From assembly GCA_005776735.1 (NCBI GenBank), contig SXOM01000614.1, forward strand, positions 1 through 7,626: 7,626 nt of DNA, read 5' to 3'. Positions 5,701 to 7,626 of this stretch are shown one piece after another. Below the pieces are notes generated by a model that was given only the letters and a program-made list of their open reading frames with translations, ran no database searches and was not told the origin of the DNA. Positions within the stretch are counted from its first letter, which is position 1, and each line of letters starts with the position of its first letter. This DNA is from Pseudomonadota bacterium. GTDB lineage: Bacteria > Myxococcota_A > UBA796 > SXON01. The translations under genes and the position numbers were made by a program.

Positions 5701-7352
5701 TAGCTGCGCATCCAGCGACGGAGGACTTCCGCGCTGTGGTCGGTTTCGCGGAGCACGAGGGCGGACACGTCCTCGGCGCTGACATGCTTGAAGCTCTCGA
5801 CCTGCTTGCGGAGGCGCGAGGCCAGGTCGATCACGTTGTCGTCGTGGATTTCGCCGTCGGCGTGGGCCTGGTGGGCGTAGGCGGCGGCGCCACGGGCGGC
5901 CGCACCTTCGCCGACCGGGAGCGGCGTGCCGTCGGCCGCCACCATCGGGAGCGGCTCGCCGTTGGCGTCCACGGCCGGGGCGGAGGGAGAGGCGGTGGCC
6001 TTCCCGGTGGCCGACTTCAGCAGGGGGCGGACGACCATGAAGAAGGTCAAGAGGACCGCGACGAGCGCCACCGCGGAGGGGAGGACCCGCTCCCAGGGGA
6101 AGGCGGCCACGGCGGTGGCGTCGGACATCTGCGCCTCCGCGAAGGGGATGAAGCTCACGACCACGGCGTCGCCCCGCTTCTCGTCGAACCCGAGCGCCGT
6201 GCGGGCGGCGCGCTCCAGCGCCTCCCGGTACTCCTTCTCGTCCATCTTGGCGGCGCCGGCGATCGTGGCGACGGCGGCGCTGTCGACGAACACGGCCGCG
6301 CTCACGCGCTTGAGGTCGCCGGCAGGCCTGACGGTGGTCGTCTGGGTGGTGCTGACCTGGTACTGCGTGTCGATGTGCTCACGCTTCCGGGCCTGCCCGC
6401 CGCCGTTGGTCGGTGCGGCGGTCGCCGGGGTGTTGCTCTGCACGCCGGCTTCGCCCGACGCCACGGCCGGCGTACCGCTGGTGTTCTGGTCGCTCTCCGC
6501 CTTCTCGCGGAGCGTGGCGGTCTGGTCGGGGTCGACCGCGTTGACGGTGGACTGCGTGGAGGTGGTGTCGAGCTCGAGGTTCACGCTGACGCGGACGTGA
6601 TCGGGAGAGCCGAGCACCGCGGCCAGGGCCTGGGCGGTGGCCTGCTCCAGGCGGGTGGCGCGGCGCGCCGCTTCGTCCAGGGCGGTGGAGGCGTCGGGGG
6701 TGGCCTCGCCCGACCAGATGAGCCGCCCGCTGCGCTGGTCGACCACGGTCACGTCGGCCTGGGTCATCCCGGCGACGCTGTGGCTCACGAGGCGGGCGAT
6801 CGACTCGCCGAGGTCCTTGGTCAGCGTCACGCCTTCGTCGCTCTTGACGCTGACCGAGGCGCTCGCCCGGGCCTGGTCGCCCAGGAAGCCCGAGCCCTGC
6901 TTCAGGTTCAGGAGCACCCGGCTCGCGGCGATGCCGTCGATGCCGTTGATCTGCAGGACCAGCTCTTCCTGGAGCATCTTCTGCTTCTGCAGTTGCTCTT
7001 GGAACGGGGTGATCCACGGGTCGAGCTGGTCGACGCCCTGCAGGCCCACGAGGCCGTGGTTTCCTGCGGCCTCCTTCTTGGCCTTGTCCAGCTCCATGGC
7101 TGGGACTTCGATGGTCTTCCCGTCGTCCGCGACCCGCCACTGCACGCCGGCCACGCTCAGCTTGTCGAGCACCACCGTGCGGGTGTCGGCGTCGTTGACG
7201 CGGGTGAGGGTGGACCAGCTGGGCTGGCTGGCCCACCACCCGACGCCGGCGAGGGCGACGAGGGAGGCGGCCCCGGCCGCGACGAGCACCTTGCGGCGCG
7301 CGGCGTCGAGGCCGTTCCAGAAGTCCACGAGTTGGGAGCGGGCGTCACTCAC
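5700..7352 (-). CDS. fliF: Flagellar MS-ring protein FliF
   Basis: The 550-aa protein is a complete FliF, which forms the inner-membrane MS ring that houses the export gate and carries FliG. In order: a cytoplasmic N-terminus, membrane segment 1 (about 21-42), ring-building motif 1 (about 46-105, WSTLTRVNDADTRTVVLDKL), and ring-building motif 2 (about 117-215, with INGIDGIAASRVLLNL and DLGESIARLVSHSVAGM). Ring-building motif 3 (about 222-405) is interrupted by a Thr/Ser/Asn-rich beta-collar insert (about 265-340). Membrane segment 2 (about 423-445, LPSAVALVAVLLTFFMVVRP), an Ala/Pro-rich cytoplasmic linker and a C-terminal FliG-binding tail (about 520-550, ending AEVLRRWMRS) follow. The start is GTG 7352. 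The good Shine-Dalgarno upstream is 16 bases away and is better placed for an ATG at 7361, which stops after two codons. It is the first gene of the run, with no fliE directly upstream in the window. Confidence 0.97.
   Translation of the reverse strand: MSDARSQLVDFWNGLDAARRKVLVAAGAASLVALAGVGWWASQPSWSTLTRVNDADTRTVVLDKLSVAGVQWRVADDGKTIEVPAMELDKAKKEAAGNHGLVGLQGVDQLDPWITPFQEQLQKQKMLQEELVLQINGIDGIAASRVLLNLKQGSGFLGDQARASASVSVKSDEGVTLTKDLGESIARLVSHSVAGMTQADVTVVDQRSGRLIWSGEATPDASTALDEAARRATRLEQATAQALAAVLGSPDHVRVSVNLELDTTSTQSTVNAVDPDQTATLREKAESDQNTSGTPAVASGEAGVQSNTPATAAPTNGGGQARKREHIDTQYQVSTTQTTTVRPAGDLKRVSAAVFVDSAAVATIAGAAKMDEKEYREALERAARTALGFDEKRGDAVVVSFIPFAEAQMSDATAVAAFPWERVLPSAVALVAVLLTFFMVVRPLLKSATGKATASPSAPAVDANGEPLPMVAADGTPLPVGEGAAARGAAAYAHQAHADGEIHDDNVIDLASRLRKQVESFKHVSAEDVSALVLRETDHSAEVLRRWMRS
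5913..5972 (-). repeat. Tandem 30-bp in-frame duplication in the FliF cytoplasmic linker
   Basis: Two adjacent 30-nt units (5913-5942 and 5943-5972) agree at 23 of 30 positions and encode the decapeptides VDANGEPLPM and VAADGTPLPV (FliF residues 461-480). They lie between membrane segment 2 and the FliG-binding tail, where length change should be tolerated. The divergence suggests an old duplication. Confidence 0.6.
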
Positions 7353-7361
7353 TCAAGGCAT
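7353..7361 (-). promoter_or_regulatory. Two-codon ORF (AUG-CCU-UGA) abutting the fliF start
   Basis: ATG (7359-7361), CCT and TGA (7353-7355) run directly into the fliF GTG (7350-7352) in the same frame. GGAGG (7369-7373) is seven bases from this ATG but 16 from the GTG. Either ribosomes start at the ATG, stop at once and restart on GTG, or the UGA is a mutation or sequence error in an ATG-started fliF. It may be chance, but the spacing makes it a sensible candidate. Confidence 0.4.
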
Positions 7362-7366
7362 CCGAG

Positions 7367-7374
7367 TCCCTCCC
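7367..7374 (-). promoter_or_regulatory. Shine-Dalgarno upstream of fliF
   Basis: GGGAGGGA is the only strong purine-rich ribosome site before fliF. Its spacing suits the ATG at 7361 rather than the GTG at 7352, which matters for how fliF translation begins. Confidence 0.6.
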
Positions 7375-7404
7375 GTCATCGGTCACCCCCCCGATTGCTT
7401 GAGG

Positions 7405-7433
7405 GGCGGGCGCTCACATTTTTCGGCGGGCGC
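7405..7433. repeat. 9-bp direct repeat with 20-bp period upstream of fliF
   Basis: GGCGGGCGC occurs at 7405-7413 and again at 7425-7433, exactly 20 bp apart, flanking an AT-rich stretch (tcacatttttc). Two copies on nearly the same helix face, 53 to 81 bp upstream of the fliF start, are compatible with a dimeric regulator site. The GC-rich background makes chance possible. Confidence 0.35.
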
Positions 7434-7492
7434 CGGGCAGGACGCGTCGCCCCGGGGCGCGGGTCGGCGTCCGCTGGGTGGGGTAGGAGGCC

Positions 7493-7513
7493 AAACGCAG
7501 CGTTTCATGAGAC
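7493..7513. promoter_or_regulatory. Overlapping small palindromes, possible operator
   Basis: AAACGC-A-GCGTTT (7493-7505) is a perfect 6-bp-arm palindrome. It overlaps GTTTCATGAGAC (7502-7513), a 12-bp palindrome with one mismatched pair centred on TCATGA. This is one of the few AT-containing stretches upstream of fliF, about 140-160 bp before its start. No known operator was recognised. Confidence 0.35.
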
Positions 7514-7534
7514 AAAGTTACCACCGGGTCCTGC

Positions 7535-7618
7535 CGGGCCGGGTGAAATTGGCGCTCGCTCCCTCGGGGGACCCGCACGCGGGCCCCCCGTTCCGCTCGG
7601 CCAATTCCACCCGACCCG
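7535..7618 (-). other. Large two-tier inverted repeat / RNA hairpin upstream of fliF
   Basis: The outer arms 7535-7553 and 7600-7618 pair at 17 of 19 positions (core CGGGTGAAATTGGC / GCCAATTCCACCCG). An internal loop of 11 and 9 nt leads to inner arms 7565-7576 and 7579-7590 that pair at 11 of 12. All three mismatches are A-C on the plus strand, so they become G-U pairs in RNA made from the minus strand, the fliF direction. No U-tract follows. It could be the leader structure of the operon, the 3' structure of an upstream minus-strand gene, or a dispersed intergenic repeat. Confidence 0.6.
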
Positions 7619-7626
7619 TCACCCGC

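Larger units (their letters stand above)
7362..7626. other. Upstream region of the fliF operon, no gene supported
   Basis: No frame in this 265-nt stretch looks like a known protein. On the minus strand one frame is open from the edge to a TGA near 7417, but it runs through the large inverted repeat and has an Arg/Pro-rich, shadow-like translation. No fliE, tRNA or rRNA is visible. A leader or promoter for the fliF operon must lie here or further right, but I could not find a convincing sigma-70, sigma-28 or sigma-54 promoter. The region holds the structured elements listed separately: direct repeats at 7405-7433, palindromes at 7493-7513 and the inverted repeat at 7535-7618. Confidence 0.6.

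Noticed and set aside
7380..7520. Sigma-54, sigma-28 or sigma-70 promoter for fliF
   Set aside because: No GG-N10-GC element with proper flanks, no TAAA/GCCGATAA pair and no credible -35/-10 pair were found; TAACTTT-like and TTGCTT-like pieces lack a matching partner.
7535..7618. Intrinsic terminator or tRNA reading of the large hairpin
   Set aside because: No U-tract follows on either strand, and there is no T-loop or anticodon-arm pattern.
7416..7626. Minus-strand open frame running in from the right edge as a possible upstream gene end
   Set aside because: It crosses the large inverted repeat and has an Arg/Pro/Gly-rich translation with no recognisable motif; a real gene end cannot be excluded without sequence beyond the window.
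1..7626. CRISPR arrays, insertion sequences or phage genes
   Set aside because: No regularly spaced repeats, transposase-like frames or terminal inverted repeats with target duplications were seen; the region is a continuous flagellar cluster.

Overview
The window holds one leftward (minus-strand) flagellar export and basal-body gene cluster from a bacterium with very GC-rich DNA (roughly 70% or more by eye, with G or C at most third codon positions). In transcription order it reads fliF (7352-5700), fliG (5690-4632), fliH (4651 or 4582 to 3794), fliI (3797-2487), an SPFH/band-7 membrane protein (2446-1490), fliJ (1458-1042), a secreted coiled-coil MotE/FlbB/YlxF-type protein (987-445) and the start of a Pro/Ala-rich protein in the fliK position (448-1, cut by the window edge). 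Nothing here fixes the taxon. GC content, divergent but complete flagellar proteins and the order fliF-G-H-I-J-motE/flbB-fliK would suit Myxococcota or another 'deltaproteobacterial' lineage, but other GC-rich flagellated phyla are possible.

How the genes work together: FliF builds the MS ring in the inner membrane. FliG sits on it as the rotor part of the switch. FliH, FliI and FliJ form the cytoplasmic ATPase complex that feeds the flagellar type III export gate. MotE/FlbB-type proteins act in the periplasm around stators or the collar, and FliK-type proteins set hook length. The genes are tightly packed: 9 nt between fliF and fliG, four-base GTGA start/stop overlaps at fliH/fliI and at the MotE-like/fliK-like junction, and gaps of 31 to 54 nt around the SPFH gene and fliJ. 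This implies one polycistronic unit with translational coupling.

The main surprise is the SPFH (stomatin/HIR-like) gene between fliI and fliJ, inside the export-ATPase block. It has its own strong ribosome-binding site. Compact GC-rich palindromes sit in both gaps that flank fliJ, and smaller or larger hairpins lie before the SPFH gene and at the fliG/fliH junction.

The 274 nt upstream of fliF (7353-7626) hold no gene that I can support, and no fliE. They do contain a large two-tier inverted repeat (7535-7618) whose three mismatches all become G-U pairs if it is transcribed in the fliF direction, a 9-bp direct repeat with 20-bp period, small palindromes, and a two-codon ORF (AUG-CCU-UGA) that abuts the fliF GTG start and is better placed than that GTG relative to the Shine-Dalgarno. 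No promoter or intrinsic terminator could be assigned with confidence.
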